Positions 1 to 8,306 of a stretch of 42,888 nucleotides of DNA are shown here, piece by piece. The position numbers and the translations under genes were made by a program. Location of the stretch: NCBI GenBank assembly GCA_009777815.1, contig WRLB01000006.1, positions 1 to 42,888 of the forward strand. Direction: 5' to 3'. The notes beneath the pieces were generated by a model, which saw only the letters and a list, made by a program, of their open reading frames with translations, was not told the origin of the DNA and searched no databases. Position 1 is the first letter of the stretch, and each line of letters begins with the position of its first letter. The stretch comes from Bacteroidota bacterium. GTDB lineage: Bacteria > Bacteroidota > Ignavibacteria > Kapaibacteriales > UBA2268.

Positions 1-2
1 AA

Positions 3-953
3 TATACTCCAAAAACAAGTGATTTACTCATCATTGGAGGCACAAATACAGAAATTTTAAATATAAAAGGATTAAAAGATGATAGAATTCAAGACCATCA
101 ACATATCTTAAATATTGAACTTGATGCAACAGAATTTCAAAAAAATAAAAATACACAAATATTAAGAATTATCCCTAATGATGTTAAAATGGTTGATGGG
201 CAATTACAACCTTTTTCAACAAATTTTATGCTTCAAAGACAGCGAAAAGATAACATTGTTAGAATTTCAGATGCGACTGGTTGGGATGCGGTTTGGTATG
301 ATAATTATCATAATAAAGAAGATTGGGATGTTATTAAAAGTGATGATATTTCTATTTTGCATATTTGCGAAGATGGTAGCCAAACTCCAAATACTAATTT
401 AGCATCTATTATTACCATCAAAGATGATAGTATAATAAGATTTAAGCAACTGAATAGATGGGTTTTAATTGATTGGCGAATCAATATGGAAGTTCTTGTT
501 TTGCAATATTATCTTAAAAATTCTACAACGACAACTTTGCCGTGGGCTTGCTCAAGTGCAGGCAAACAAAACAATAATGCTCCAGTAAAATTTGAAACAG
601 AACAAACAATTACAACAAAATTAGATTTAAAATTATTTGATAATTTTTTAGATAGATTTGTGTTTATTTATTATATTGCGGAAGTCGTTACGCATAATTT
701 ATGCGATGCTGTTGATTTAGATTCTATAACTTCTTACAAGGAATTTTCAAGAATAAGTGGAAGCCAAATGTATGGAAATTCGCACAATTTTATAGCAACT
801 TTAACGCCAAAACAACTAAATAATTTGCCACGACCATTCACTTATGCAGTCCGATTAGAAGCAAAAAGAACTGATACAAATTGCAGTAATATTTTTAATT
901 TAGGATACTGGACTGTGTTAGATGCCGACATTTCTACCCAAATGAAATTATAA
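3..953 (+). CDS. unrecognised protein, 5' end outside window
   Basis: The reading frame is open from base 3 to the TAA at 951-953 without a stop, so about 316 C-terminal residues are present and the gene begins before the window. An internal ATG at 189 is not a credible start because the frame upstream encodes protein-like sequence (LLIIGGTNTEIL, then LRIIPNDVK). The visible part is mixed, mostly polar, with no clear membrane segment, signal peptide or T9SS tail. It has one aromatic-rich stretch (FDNFLDRFVFIYYIAEVV) and three or so isolated cysteines. I do not recognise the family. A structural or cell-surface protein is possible, but nothing in the sequence proves it. Confidence is high that it is coding and low for any function. 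Confidence 0.75.
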   Translation, partial: YTPKTSDLLIIGGTNTEILNIKGLKDDRIQDHQHILNIELDATEFQKNKNTQILRIIPNDVKMVDGQLQPFSTNFMLQRQRKDNIVRISDATGWDAVWYDNYHNKEDWDVIKSDDISILHICEDGSQTPNTNLASIITIKDDSIIRFKQLNRWVLIDWRINMEVLVLQYYLKNSTTTTLPWACSSAGKQNNNAPVKFETEQTITTKLDLKLFDNFLDRFVFIYYIAEVVTHNLCDAVDLDSITSYKEFSRISGSQMYGNSHNFIATLTPKQLNNLPRPFTYAVRLEAKRTDTNCSNIFNLGYWTVLDADISTQMKL

Positions 954-1191
954 ATTAAATGCAAGAAAGTGAATAATTTTGAATTTGCATTTACCTCTCT
1001 TTTTTCTAATATATAGTTTTACTATATGCAAATGTAAAAATAAGTTTTAATATTGTAAATAATCACATAGAATTTGATACAATACAACGTTCTTATAATC
1101 CAAAAAAGAAAAATATAACCATTGCTGAAGCCGAATATGACGATAAAAATTATTATGAAAAATACGCTTAATTTTTATCTTACAAAAAATG
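954..1191. other. intergenic region, possible gene remnant
   Basis: No complete gene is visible. An open frame without a start codon runs on the plus strand from about 1010 to the TAA at 1169-1171. It reads like the end of a protein (for example ITIAEAEYDDKNYYEKYA), so it may be a decayed 3' fragment. The tandem duplication at 1192-1389 follows directly. Confidence 0.25.
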
Positions 1192-1389
1192 CACTTTTTT
1201 ATCCAAATGTTGGAAGTTTTATTGGAAGTCAAAAAAATAAGGCCGTAAGTCATTGATTTATAAATACTTAAAAATCAATATACAAAAATACACTTTTTTA
1301 TCCAAATGTTGGAAGTTTTGTTGGAAGTCAAAAAAATAACGCCGTAAGTCGTTGATTTATAAACACTTAAATATCACTATACAAAAATA
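1192..1389. repeat. 99-bp tandem duplication, two copies
   Basis: Copy 1 is 1192-1290 and copy 2 is 1291-1389. They differ at only a few positions. Each starts CACTTTTTTATCCAAATG and ends TATACAAAAATA. Within each copy GGAAGTTTT and TTGGAAGTC form a short direct repeat, followed by GCCGTAAGTC. Each copy can be read in one frame as a short peptide ending at TGA, which may be the trace of a duplicated 3' gene end. The final CAAAAATA followed by AGG resembles the promoter-associated motif seen elsewhere in the window. Confidence 0.85.
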
Positions 1390-1501
1390 AGGATTATTTA
1401 TGAAAAAAGATAACATATATAACGCCCTGCTAAACTCATTTAGGCACCCCTTATTTTACTGTGTTTAGACGCTATTTAATCTTAAATTATGTATTACATT
1501 A

Positions 1502-1550
1502 ATCGGATGCGGAATAAGCAGTAAAATTTACTGCTTTTTTCGTATCCGAT
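1502..1550. terminator. long hairpin downstream of lpxB
   Basis: An outer stem pairs ATCGGATGCG (1502-1511) with CGTATCCGAT (1541-1550). An inner stem pairs GCAGTAAA (1518-1525) with TTTACTGC (1527-1534). It lies just past the lpxB stop codon, and a T-run follows it on the plus strand. It probably terminates lpxB transcription and any plus-strand read-through. Confidence 0.65.
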
Positions 1551-1570
1551 ACACTTTTTTTAATACAATT

Positions 1571-2674
1571 CTATAAATATTTTAATATTTCTTCTGCTAT
1601 ATTTGTTTTGCTATCAATTAGTATTTTTTTTATGTTATCATATTCTTCTTTTTGTTTATTACATTTATGTTCATCTGATATAAAATCTAAAACTGCATCA
1701 GAAAGTATTTTTGGAGTAGCAAATTTTTGAATGTATTCAGTCACTATTTCTTTATTAGCAAGTATGTTAGGAAGTGCTACAAAATTAAGATTAATTAGTT
1801 TTTTCCCTATCCAATAATGAGTAAATGTTGTCTTATATGCAACAAGCATGTTCATATTAAGTAGAGCGGCTTCAAGCGTAGTAGTTCCTACTTTTACAAT
1901 ACCGAATCGGGCTTTTAACATAAGTTCATTAGAATTATTAAATAGTTTATAACTAAAATTATATTTTTTCAAAATATCAAATATATTAGCATTTACATTA
2001 TCAGAAACAGCAAAACCAAACTTAAAATTAGGATTTGTTTTGTGAATAATTTGTGCTGTTTTAGCAAATAAACTAATGTTTTTAATAACTTCGTGATTTC
2101 TACTTCCAGGAAAGAAAGCAATTAAATTGTTCTCGCTATTATATTGCAATTCTAATTCTTTTTTTGCATTAAATATTGGATTAAGAAGTAAAGGATGCCC
2201 AACATATTTTGCATCTATATTTCTTTCCAAGAAATACTTTTCTTCAAAAGGAAATACGACAAATAATTTAGTTATAATGTTTTGCATTTTCTGCCAACGC
2301 CTTTTTCCCCACGCCCAAACTTGCGGTGCAATATAATAAAACACAGGTATATTATTCTGTTTAGCAAACTTTGAAAGTTTAATATTAAAACCAGGATAAT
2401 CAACAGGAATAAAACAATCTACATTTTCTTTTAGCATAATTTGTTGACATTGTTTTTTTAATTTGAGAAACAACAGCAATTTTTTTATAACCTCGACGAA
2501 TCCTACGACAGATATTTTTTCTATTGGAATAATAGATTTTAATCCTTCTTGTTCCATATTTTTTCCACCTATGCCGAAAAAACTGATATTTGGATTAATT
2601 TCTTTTAATTTGTTCATTAATTTAGCGGCGTGTATATCGCCTGATGGTTCGCCTGCAACTATAAATATTTTCAC
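1571..2674 (-). CDS. lpxB: lipid-A-disaccharide synthase
   Basis: This is the glycosyltransferase (GT19) that joins UDP-2,3-diacylglucosamine to lipid X, making the lipid A disaccharide at the inner face of the cytoplasmic membrane. The 367 residues match the usual length of about 380. The N-terminus carries the family motif GEPSGD (residues 8-13). It is followed by FIPVDYPGFN, the APQVWAWGKRR signature, FPGSRNHEV, and the C-terminal VGTTTLEAALLNMNMLVAYK nucleotide-binding region. No membrane segment is evident, as expected for this peripheral enzyme. It stands alone; the lpxA/C/D/K genes are not in the window. It is divergent from cheR, with a 12-bp-stem hairpin between the two. Its presence shows a lipid A-bearing outer membrane. 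Confidence 0.95.
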   Translation of the reverse strand: MKIFIVAGEPSGDIHAAKLMNKLKEINPNISFFGIGGKNMEQEGLKSIIPIEKISVVGFVEVIKKLLLFLKLKKQCQQIMLKENVDCFIPVDYPGFNIKLSKFAKQNNIPVFYYIAPQVWAWGKRRWQKMQNIITKLFVVFPFEEKYFLERNIDAKYVGHPLLLNPIFNAKKELELQYNSENNLIAFFPGSRNHEVIKNISLFAKTAQIIHKTNPNFKFGFAVSDNVNANIFDILKKYNFSYKLFNNSNELMLKARFGIVKVGTTTLEAALLNMNMLVAYKTTFTHYWIGKKLINLNFVALPNILANKEIVTEYIQKFATPKILSDAVLDFISDEHKCNKQKEEYDNIKKILIDSKTNIAEEILKYL

Positions 2675-2727
2675 TAAAATTACTCTAAATAAAACCTAAA
2701 ATAACTATATATTCTGTAATTCTGTGT

Positions 2728-2764
2728 TTATTTCGGCATCCCCTTATTTATTATGCCGAAATAA
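2728..2764. repeat. dispersed hairpin repeat (family B-like)
   Basis: A perfect 12-bp stem pairs TTATTTCGGCAT (2728-2739) with ATGCCGAAATAA (2753-2764) around CCCCTTATTTATT-type spacer sequence. It belongs to the family that recurs at 18336, 38609 and 41061. It lies in the divergent lpxB/cheR spacer. Confidence 0.7.
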
Positions 2765-2862
2765 GTTCAAAAATAATAGCATTACACAATTATTAAAAAA
2801 ACCTTATTTTAAACAAAAATAAAATGAATTTTGTTTTATAATAAAAGACGGAAAATAAAATA

Positions 2863-3813
2863 ATGGCATCACAACAATTATTTAAATTTGATTTTTCAAG
2901 TAAAACATCAAATAATTTATCTAATACGCCTGCACAATCAGGAACTAATGCAGATAAGAAACCAATTACAGGAATTAGTAAAATGGAAATGACTACAGAA
3001 ATATTTAACGCTTATCGCAATTTAATATATAAATTATGCGGAATATATTTTACCGATAGCAAAAAATATTTATTAGAAGGAAGAATAGTCAGACGGCTTA
3101 CATTCCATAAAATGAATAGTTTTGAAGAGTATTTGCGTTTTGTAGAATCCCCTAACGGAAGAGCAGAGTTAAACGAATTGTTTGAAGCAATTACTATAAA
3201 TGAGACATATTTCTTTAGAGCCCCACAACAATTTGATGCTTTAGAAAAAGTTATTATCCCCGAAATAATAGCAGCAAAAGGTAGCAAAATCAATCCTACT
3301 ATCCGTATATGGGTCGCTGCTTCATCTACGGGTGAAGAAGCATATACTATTGCTATAATAGCACTAGAAAAATTAAGAATTAAATTTCCCGGTGTTAATT
3401 TCCAAATTTTAGCATCAGATATAGATAGAAATGTAATAGAACAAGCAAAAAAAGGAGTGTATAAAGAATATGCTATAAGAAATGTTCCAAAAGATCAATT
3501 AGCGAAATATTTTAAGTTTGATGGTGCAAATTATGTGTTATCCGACCAAATAAAAAAGATGGTGCAATTTACTAATATCAATTTATATGAAGCCAAGCAA
3601 ATGCGAATGATGCGTGATATAGACGTAATATTTTGCTGCAACGTGCTAATATATTTTGATACGACTTCTAAACAGCAGGTAATATCTTATCTTTTTGATT
3701 CTTTGAACAAGGGCGGATATTTATTTATAGGTTATTCGGAATCGCTCCACGGCGTATCAAAGGCATTTAAGTTAATCCATCTCCTTAAAGCAATGGTATA
3801 TAAAAAAGAATGA
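2863..3813 (+). CDS. cheR: chemotaxis protein methyltransferase CheR
   Basis: CheR methylates glutamate side chains of chemoreceptors with S-adenosylmethionine and so sets adaptation in chemotaxis. The 316 residues comprise a polar, low-complexity N-terminal extension of about 40 residues that is not usual in the family. The helical CheR_N domain follows, with RRLTFHKMNSFEEYL around 78-91. The SAM-binding Rossmann domain has NETYFFR (113-119), WVAASSTGEEAYTIAI (150-165), ILASDID (182-188) and FCCNVLIYF (257-265). All key motifs are intact. A chemoreceptor gene lies downstream on the same strand, separated by 300 bp of repeat DNA, so the two are probably not one transcript. The ATG at 2863 follows an A-rich leader with no strong Shine-Dalgarno site. 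An alternative start at residue 41 or 43 (MEMT) would give the usual family length. Confidence 0.95.
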   Translation: MASQQLFKFDFSSKTSNNLSNTPAQSGTNADKKPITGISKMEMTTEIFNAYRNLIYKLCGIYFTDSKKYLLEGRIVRRLTFHKMNSFEEYLRFVESPNGRAELNELFEAITINETYFFRAPQQFDALEKVIIPEIIAAKGSKINPTIRIWVAASSTGEEAYTIAIIALEKLRIKFPGVNFQILASDIDRNVIEQAKKGVYKEYAIRNVPKDQLAKYFKFDGANYVLSDQIKKMVQFTNINLYEAKQMRMMRDIDVIFCCNVLIYFDTTSKQQVISYLFDSLNKGGYLFIGYSESLHGVSKAFKLIHLLKAMVYKKE

Positions 3814-3832
3814 TTTTACTAACTCCAACATC

Positions 3833-4001
3833 TGTCATGCTGAACTTGTTTCAGCATCTGCATAAAAAATGCAATTATACCACAAGGGGGCAAGCCCCCT
3901 TGTTAAAAAGATGATTGTTTAACACGGGGGCTTGCCCCCGTGTTGAAATAGATGCTGAAGCGAGTTAAGAAAGACACAGAGTTTCTGTTTGGAATGACAT
4001 A
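3833..4001. repeat. composite MITE-like repeat: B arm, two A hairpins, inverted B arm
   Basis: The left arm at 3833-3860 begins TGTCATGCTGAAC and contains the self-complementary TGCTGAACTTGTTTCAGCA. Two GC-rich hairpins follow: 3882-3903 (AAGGGGG/CCCCCTT) and 3921-3944 (AACACGGGGG/CCCCCGTGTT). The right arm, from about 3950 to 4001, reads GATGCTGAAGCGAGTT, then a short unrelated stretch, then TGGAATGACA, which is the inverted and diverged form of the left arm. This is the most complete copy of the dispersed element in the window and fills most of the 303-bp cheR-receptor gap. No gene is seen here. Confidence 0.8.
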
Positions 4002-4116
4002 CATAAAGATATTAATTTTTTAGCCGATACTAAAAGATATGTTTGTAAATTAGAACAAAAAACATTATTTTTGAAATTTAGCAAAATAAGAAATTAATAA
4101 TTAAAGTATAGATTTT

Positions 4117-6468
4117 ATGAAGAAACTACCAATCGGTACAAAAATTCTTTGCAGTTTTATAATACTGCTACTGTTTACATTTATTGTTGGAATTATTGCT
4201 ATTAGAAGTATTAATAACATTAATGACGATTATACTAACAGCATAAATTCCCAAGTAGAACCCCTAAAACCCGTTATGGAACTTGAAGTCGCATTTGCTA
4301 ATGTAAGTCGGGTATCACGGGCATTCGTTATCAGAGTTATGACTGAACCTTCTGAATATGATAAGCAAAAAGGTAGATTGCTTAACCTTTTAGATGTTAT
4401 GGAAGAAAGGATTGATACTCTGCATAATGTATTTAGTGAAGATGTTAATAGCGAGACATCTAAACAAAACATACTTATTTTATCTGAAATCCGTGAGCAT
4501 TTTAGTGATTTTCGCCCAATGGTTGAAAAAATGATTGAAACAGCTAAAACAGGTAACCTAACCGAAACTGTTAAATTATTAGATGCTACGGTGGCTTTAG
4601 CTAATTTAATCTATGATAATATTCAAGGCATATATGATGTGTCATTGGATGCAATTAGAGAAGTTACGCATAATAACGCTGCAAATGCTAATGTCTCTAT
4701 TACTGAAATCATTGCTATTATTACTTTTGCATTGATTATCGGTATAATATTCGCTATAGTTATGACACGAATATTTAGTAATCAAGTGCGTTGGTATGAA
4801 GCAATATTAGACGCATTTGTTGATAATCCAGTGTCAATTACAGATATGAATAAGAACTTGGTGTTCCTTAATGAATGTGCATTAAAAGTTCTTGGAAAGA
4901 CCAAAGCAGAAACAATTGGTAAGAATTGTGGCACGATTTGGGGCGTTGATATCTGTAAAGATGAAAGATGCGGTATAGAGTATCTTAAATGTGGTAAAGG
5001 TAAAAGCACTTTCAATGTAGGAGATGCTATATTTACCACTAATGCAAGTTATATCAAAGATCGAAAAGGAAATAATATCGGTCATATTGAGATTGTAGAT
5101 AATGTTTCTCAAATCACTCATCTTACTGAATATAATAAGCAAGAAGTTGAGCGATTAGCAACAAACATTAAAAAGATGTCAGCAGGTGATAGCAATATTG
5201 ATTTCACTGTTGGAAAGCCAAATCAATACACAGAAGAAGATTATAAGAACTTTAATATTACAGGTAATAATCTTCGCAATGTTCTTGAAGCAATACAAAA
5301 AATGGTTGCTGATATAACAGATTTAGCAAAAGCATTGCACGATGGTAATATTGGATTTAGAATGGATCCAAGCAAACATAGTGGTTATTTTAAAGAAATT
5401 ATAGGCACAGTAAATAATGCCCTTAATGAATTAACTAAACCATTGCAAGAAGCAGCAAATGTATTGCAATTAATGTCTACCGGCGATTTAACTCCAAGAG
5501 TAAATGCTAATGAGTATAAAAACGATATGCAGGATTTTGCTAATTATGTTAATAATCTTGCTGATTCATTAACAGAATTGATTTCGCAATTGCAAGAAGC
5601 AATACATACAACTGCTTCATCTACGGCAGAAATATCAGCGACAATGGAAACTCTTTCCTCAGCACTTCATAAAGAAGTTAATCAGGTAGATGAGATTGCA
5701 GCATCAATGGAAGAGATGTCGCGGACAGTTGCAGAAAATACTAATAGTGCTAATTTAACCGTAGAAGTAGCAAAACAAAGCGGCGTAAAAGCAAATGATG
5801 GCAGTAGTATAGTAAATCAAACAGTTAAGAAAATGCGTGATATATCAGGTGTTGTTAGAGCATCAACAGATAATATAGCAAAACTTAACGAAAATAGCAA
5901 GAAGATTAGCGAAATAACAAATGTTATTAATGATATAGCCGACCAAACTAATCTTTTATCATTAAATGCCGCAATAGAAGCAGCACGAGCAGGCGAACAA
6001 GGTAGAGGTTTTGCAGTAGTTGCTGATTCGGTTGGTAAATTAGCAGTTAGCACCGCATCGGCTACCAAAGAAATTGCTGAAATGATAAAACAAATACAAA
6101 ATGATACCGACTCAGCAGTAAAAGTAATGGAAAAAGGAACTACCGAAGTCCAAAGTGGTATTGATTTAGCAGATAATGCAGGAACATCATTAAATGAAAT
6201 ACTTTCAGGCATAAATGAATTGCTAAATATGATAAATCAAATAGCAACCGCAAGTGAAGAGCAAACATTAGCAAGTCAGCGTATTTCACAAAATATTACA
6301 ACAATTTCGCAAGTAACAGCCGAATCTGCTCGCAATATTGAAGATGTAGCATCAACTACTAATGAATTAGCAAATATGACTGAATCGCTTACTAATTTAG
6401 TATCGCAATTCAAAATAGGAGAAACTAATTCAAATAAAACAAAATCCACAAAACTATTAACAAATTAA
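4117..6468 (+). CDS. methyl-accepting chemotaxis protein with Cys-rich PAS domain
   Basis: This 783-residue receptor has TM1 at about 10-30 and a helical periplasmic domain of about 165 residues (four-helix-bundle type). TM2 is at about 195-217, followed by a PAS-like domain (225-335). HAMP-like linkers lie near 345-365 and 440-490, and a long cytoplasmic coiled coil completes it. The conserved hairpin tip is at about 606-643 ([20 protein letters not shown], then [15 protein letters not shown]). The PAS region holds four clustered cysteines at 271, 280, 285 and 292, which could bind a metal or respond to redox state. The C-terminus has no CheR-tethering NWETF-like pentapeptide. cheR lies upstream on the same strand. 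The ligand cannot be told from the sequence. Confidence 0.94.
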   Translation: MKKLPIGTKILCSFIILLLFTFIVGIIAIRSINNINDDYTNSINSQVEPLKPVMELEVAFANVSRVSRAFVIRVMTEPSEYDKQKGRLLNLLDVMEERIDTLHNVFSEDVNSETSKQNILILSEIREHFSDFRPMVEKMIETAKTGNLTETVKLLDATVALANLIYDNIQGIYDVSLDAIREVTHNNAANANVSITEIIAIITFALIIGIIFAIVMTRIFSNQVRWYEAILDAFVDNPVSITDMNKNLVFLNECALKVLGKTKAETIGKNCGTIWGVDICKDERCGIEYLKCGKGKSTFNVGDAIFTTNASYIKDRKGNNIGHIEIVDNVSQITHLTEYNKQEVERLATNIKKMSAGDSNIDFTVGKPNQYTEEDYKNFNITGNNLRNVLEAIQKMVADITDLAKALHDGNIGFRMDPSKHSGYFKEIIGTVNNALNELTKPLQEAANVLQLMSTGDLTPRVNANEYKNDMQDFANYVNNLADSLTELISQLQEAIHTTASSTAEISATMETLSSALHKEVNQVDEIAASMEEMSRTVAENTNSANLTVEVAKQSGVKANDGSSIVNQTVKKMRDISGVVRASTDNIAKLNENSKKISEITNVINDIADQTNLLSLNAAIEAARAGEQGRGFAVVADSVGKLAVSTASATKEIAEMIKQIQNDTDSAVKVMEKGTTEVQSGIDLADNAGTSLNEILSGINELLNMINQIATASEEQTLASQRISQNITTISQVTAESARNIEDVASTTNELANMTESLTNLVSQFKIGETNSNKTKSTKLLTN

Positions 6469-6494
6469 AACCACTAACAAATTATTTGTTGCAT

Positions 6495-6518
6495 AACACG
6501 GGGGCTTGCCCTCGTGTT
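6495..6518. terminator. family A GC-rich hairpin after the chemoreceptor gene
   Basis: A 10-bp stem (AACACGGGGG with CCCTCGTGTT, one mismatch) is followed by TTTTGTTTG, which fits an intrinsic terminator. The same hairpin family is found at 3882, 3921, 14124, 15372, 27610, 30624 and 32881, so this is a dispersed repeat that may have been co-opted for termination. Confidence 0.65.
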
Positions 6519-6539
6519 TTTGTTTGCAGTAAAAGAAGA

Positions 6540-6582
6540 AAATTAGTAACGTTTTAACTCTATTAGAGTTAATTTTAGAGTA
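6540..6582. repeat. isolated partial core of the 27.4/42.8-kb arrays
   Basis: AATTAGTAACGTTTTA at 6540-6556 matches the right half of the 34-bp core shared by the arrays at 27454 and 42815. It is followed by AACTCTATTAGAGTT, a short palindrome of the style seen in the 10.4-kb array. No further units are present. Confidence 0.5.
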
Positions 6583-6602
6583 TTATCAATAATCAGAGAT
6601 TT

Positions 6603-7403
6603 TCATCCTGCTATATTAGGATTTAATGTCAATAAAAAAGTAGTTATTTCTGCTTGCATTAATTGTAGTGCTTGCTTGCTAACTATCCCTATTACAGGGA
6701 TTGACGCAAACAAAACTAATAATCCTGCTGCTACTTTCACTTGAAAACTTAACATAAATATATTTATTTGCGGCGATACTTTACTCAATAATGTTAATGC
6801 TAAATTGGTATTAAATATGGTTATGCTTACTGGTGCAGCGATTTTTAATCCGAGAATAAGGAACGATGAAGTAATTTTGAATAGGGTTGTTAAAGTTGCT
6901 TCTGTCAGTTCAAAAGTTGTTAATGGGACGAATTTCATACTTAAATATAATGCTTCTATTAAGAAGTGATGTCCATTGAAGTAAAGGAATAACATTAAAG
7001 TTGTTAAGGCGTAAAACTCGCCTACGAGTGTGGGTGCTCCTGAATTTGGGTCGAATACTGCTCCTGCTTGGAATCCCATTTCCATATCCACTAATCCACC
7101 GCCGAATCTTGCCGCCCAGTATATAATATTTGATGCAAATCCTAAAATGGCTCCTACCAATAATTCTTTAAACATTAGCAAAAACATATTAACTATTTCA
7201 AATTTTACGGGGGCGGCGGTGTCAAAAAACATGGGCGTTATTATTAATGTTAAAATTAGTATCAGCATTGCTTTTACGGGGATTGGAATAGCGATATGAC
7301 CAAAAAATAATGCACTTACAAATAGTCCCGATATGCGAGTTAGTATTAGCATTCCGATAATTATTTTATCTTGCGTCAGCGATAGAAAGTTTGCATCAAA
7401 CAT
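6603..7403 (-). CDS. fliR: flagellar biosynthetic protein FliR
   Basis: FliR is an inner-membrane component of the flagellar type III export gate (FliPQR). The 266 residues match the family length of about 260. At least six hydrophobic segments are visible, for example around 13-35, 38-62, 75-95, 130-150, 180-205 and 215-245. The family signatures ARFGGGLVDMEMGFQAGAVF DPNSG and LFLYFNGHHFLIEALYLS are intact. The C-terminal half resembles FlhB/FliR loops ending in LQLMQAEITTF. No other flagellar gene is adjacent, so the flagellar genes are dispersed in this genome. Its presence indicates a flagellated cell, notable alongside T9SS. FliR-like SctT of a non-flagellar type III system is the alternative, but the motifs and the neighbouring chemotaxis genes favour flagella. 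Confidence 0.92.
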   Translation of the reverse strand: MFDANFLSLTQDKIIIGMLILTRISGLFVSALFFGHIAIPIPVKAMLILILTLIITPMFFDTAAPVKFEIVNMFLLMFKELLVGAILGFASNIIYWAARFGGGLVDMEMGFQAGAVFDPNSGAPTLVGEFYALTTLMLFLYFNGHHFLIEALYLSMKFVPLTTFELTEATLTTLFKITSSFLILGLKIAAPVSITIFNTNLALTLLSKVSPQINIFMLSFQVKVAAGLLVLFASIPVIGIVSKQALQLMQAEITTFLLTLNPNIAG

Positions 7404-7485
7404 TGTTTAACTATTTTACGTTTTATAATTAAAAACTTGCTACAAAATAATAAATTTTTGTATAAAAAAACGTATATTTACTCCT

Positions 7486-7556
7486 TGTTATTCCGTGCTT
7501 GACACAGAATCCTCTAATTATATGTTAGGAGATGGCAAAATAAATTGAGAATCACG
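7486..7556. repeat. dispersed repeat, family B variant
   Basis: The left arm reads TTATTCCGTGCTTGACACAG AATCC. The right arm, GGAGATGGCAAAATAAATTG then AGAATCACG, is a decayed inverse. It is related to the copies at 18336 and 41061 and occupies the fliR-gatC gap together with AT-rich sequence. Confidence 0.55.
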
Positions 7557-7607
7557 TTTTTAGATGTGCCTGTATTATGCTTTTTAAACACAACTAAATT
7601 AATAGCA

Positions 7608-7895
7608 CTATTCTATAACTTTAGGAACTTTAAAAAAGTTTTCATTTTTTTTAGGAGCATTTTTTAATGTTTCACTTAATGCAATTGAAGTATTAGAAAC
7701 ATCATCTCTTAATCTATTAACGTCATTTATCATAAATTGGAGTTCTGTTTCGCTATTAAACATATAATCATAATTATCTATTTTAGAAACATAATCAGTA
7801 ATTCCATTTAATTGATTAAATAGAACATTACTTTCGTTATCATTAATTTTTATTTGTATAATTTTAGAAATATTAATCAATTCTTCTTTTGTCAT
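7608..7895 (-). CDS. gatC: Asp/Glu-tRNA amidotransferase subunit C
   Basis: GatC is the small subunit that clamps GatA and GatB together in the amidotransferase that converts Glu-tRNA(Gln) or Asp-tRNA(Asn) to the amide form. The 95 residues match the family length. The N-terminal helix with ISKI-type spacing is present, followed by the central LNGITDYVSKIDNYDY segment and the C-terminal FFKVPKVIE tail typical of GatC (family consensus F.VP.V). gatA and gatB are not nearby. The gene starts only 3 bp after the stop codon of the upstream small gene on the same strand, so the two should be co-transcribed. Confidence 0.88.
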   Translation of the reverse strand: MTKEELINISKIIQIKINDNESNVLFNQLNGITDYVSKIDNYDYMFNSETELQFMINDVNRLRDDVSNTSIALSETLKNAPKKNENFFKVPKVIE

Positions 7896-7898
7896 ATA

Positions 7899-8189
7899 TT
7901 AACTATTATTTTCTTCTAATTTTAGGAATTCTGTATCTATTGCTTTTTCTATTTGTGCTTTTGCAATATTTCCCATAAAAGACAGTTTTATTTCTAATTC
8001 AACCAAATTTTCCATAAATAGAAAATAACCGTCACCTAATTTTGATTCAATATCCAATCTATCTATATTCCATTCTGATTTACTTACTACAGACGATAGT
8101 ATTGGAAGTTTTAAAATTTTATCATTTACAAAAGATTTCATTTCTTCTTTTGTTTTTTTAGTTTTAATTTGTTTTTTTAATACAGACAT
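7899..8189 (-). CDS. small hypothetical protein upstream of gatC
   Basis: This 96-residue protein has a lysine-rich N-terminus (KKQIKTKKTKEEMK), then a segment that alternates in beta-strand fashion (WNIDRLDIESKLGDGYFLFM, ELEIKLSFMG), and a C-terminal amphipathic helix (AKAQIEKAIDTEFLKLEE). The layout is loosely like polyhydroxyalkanoate-granule-associated small proteins (a ligand-like beta sheet plus a helix). The similarity is too weak to name it. It heads a two-gene unit with gatC and is driven by the palindromic divergent promoter shared with dnaJ. It has no signal peptide or membrane segment and should be cytoplasmic. Confidence 0.75.
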   Translation of the reverse strand: MSVLKKQIKTKKTKEEMKSFVNDKILKLPILSSVVSKSEWNIDRLDIESKLGDGYFLFMENLVELEIKLSFMGNIAKAQIEKAIDTEFLKLEENNS

Positions 8190-8244
8190 AATAGCAACAA
8201 TTTATACATTTTTATGATTTTTTAATACTTTTTAAAGTTATTTA

Positions 8245-8252
8245 CAAAAATA
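8245..8252 (-). promoter_or_regulatory. -7 box for the small gene and gatC
   Basis: The minus strand reads TATTTTTG, matching the Bacteroidota TAnnTTTG -7 box, about 55 bp before the start at 8189. It is one half of the palindrome 8244-8287, whose other half serves dnaJ. Confidence 0.6.
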
Positions 8253-8278
8253 AGGTTTTTTTTTGAAAAAAAAATCCT

Positions 8279-8286
8279 TATTTTTG
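8279..8286 (+). promoter_or_regulatory. -7 box for dnaJ
   Basis: TATTTTTG lies 20 bp before the dnaJ ATG in the context CCTTATTTTTGT. With 8245-8252 it forms a palindrome whose ends read ACAAAAATAAGG and CCTTATTTTTGT, separated by T- and A-runs. The two outward-facing promoters are therefore mirror images. Confidence 0.65.
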
Positions 8287-8306
8287 TAAACTAATGTAAA
8301 TTATTT

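Noticed and set aside
189-953. Complete gene starting at the ATG at 189
   Set aside because: The frame stays open to the window edge and the upstream part looks like real protein, so this ATG is internal.
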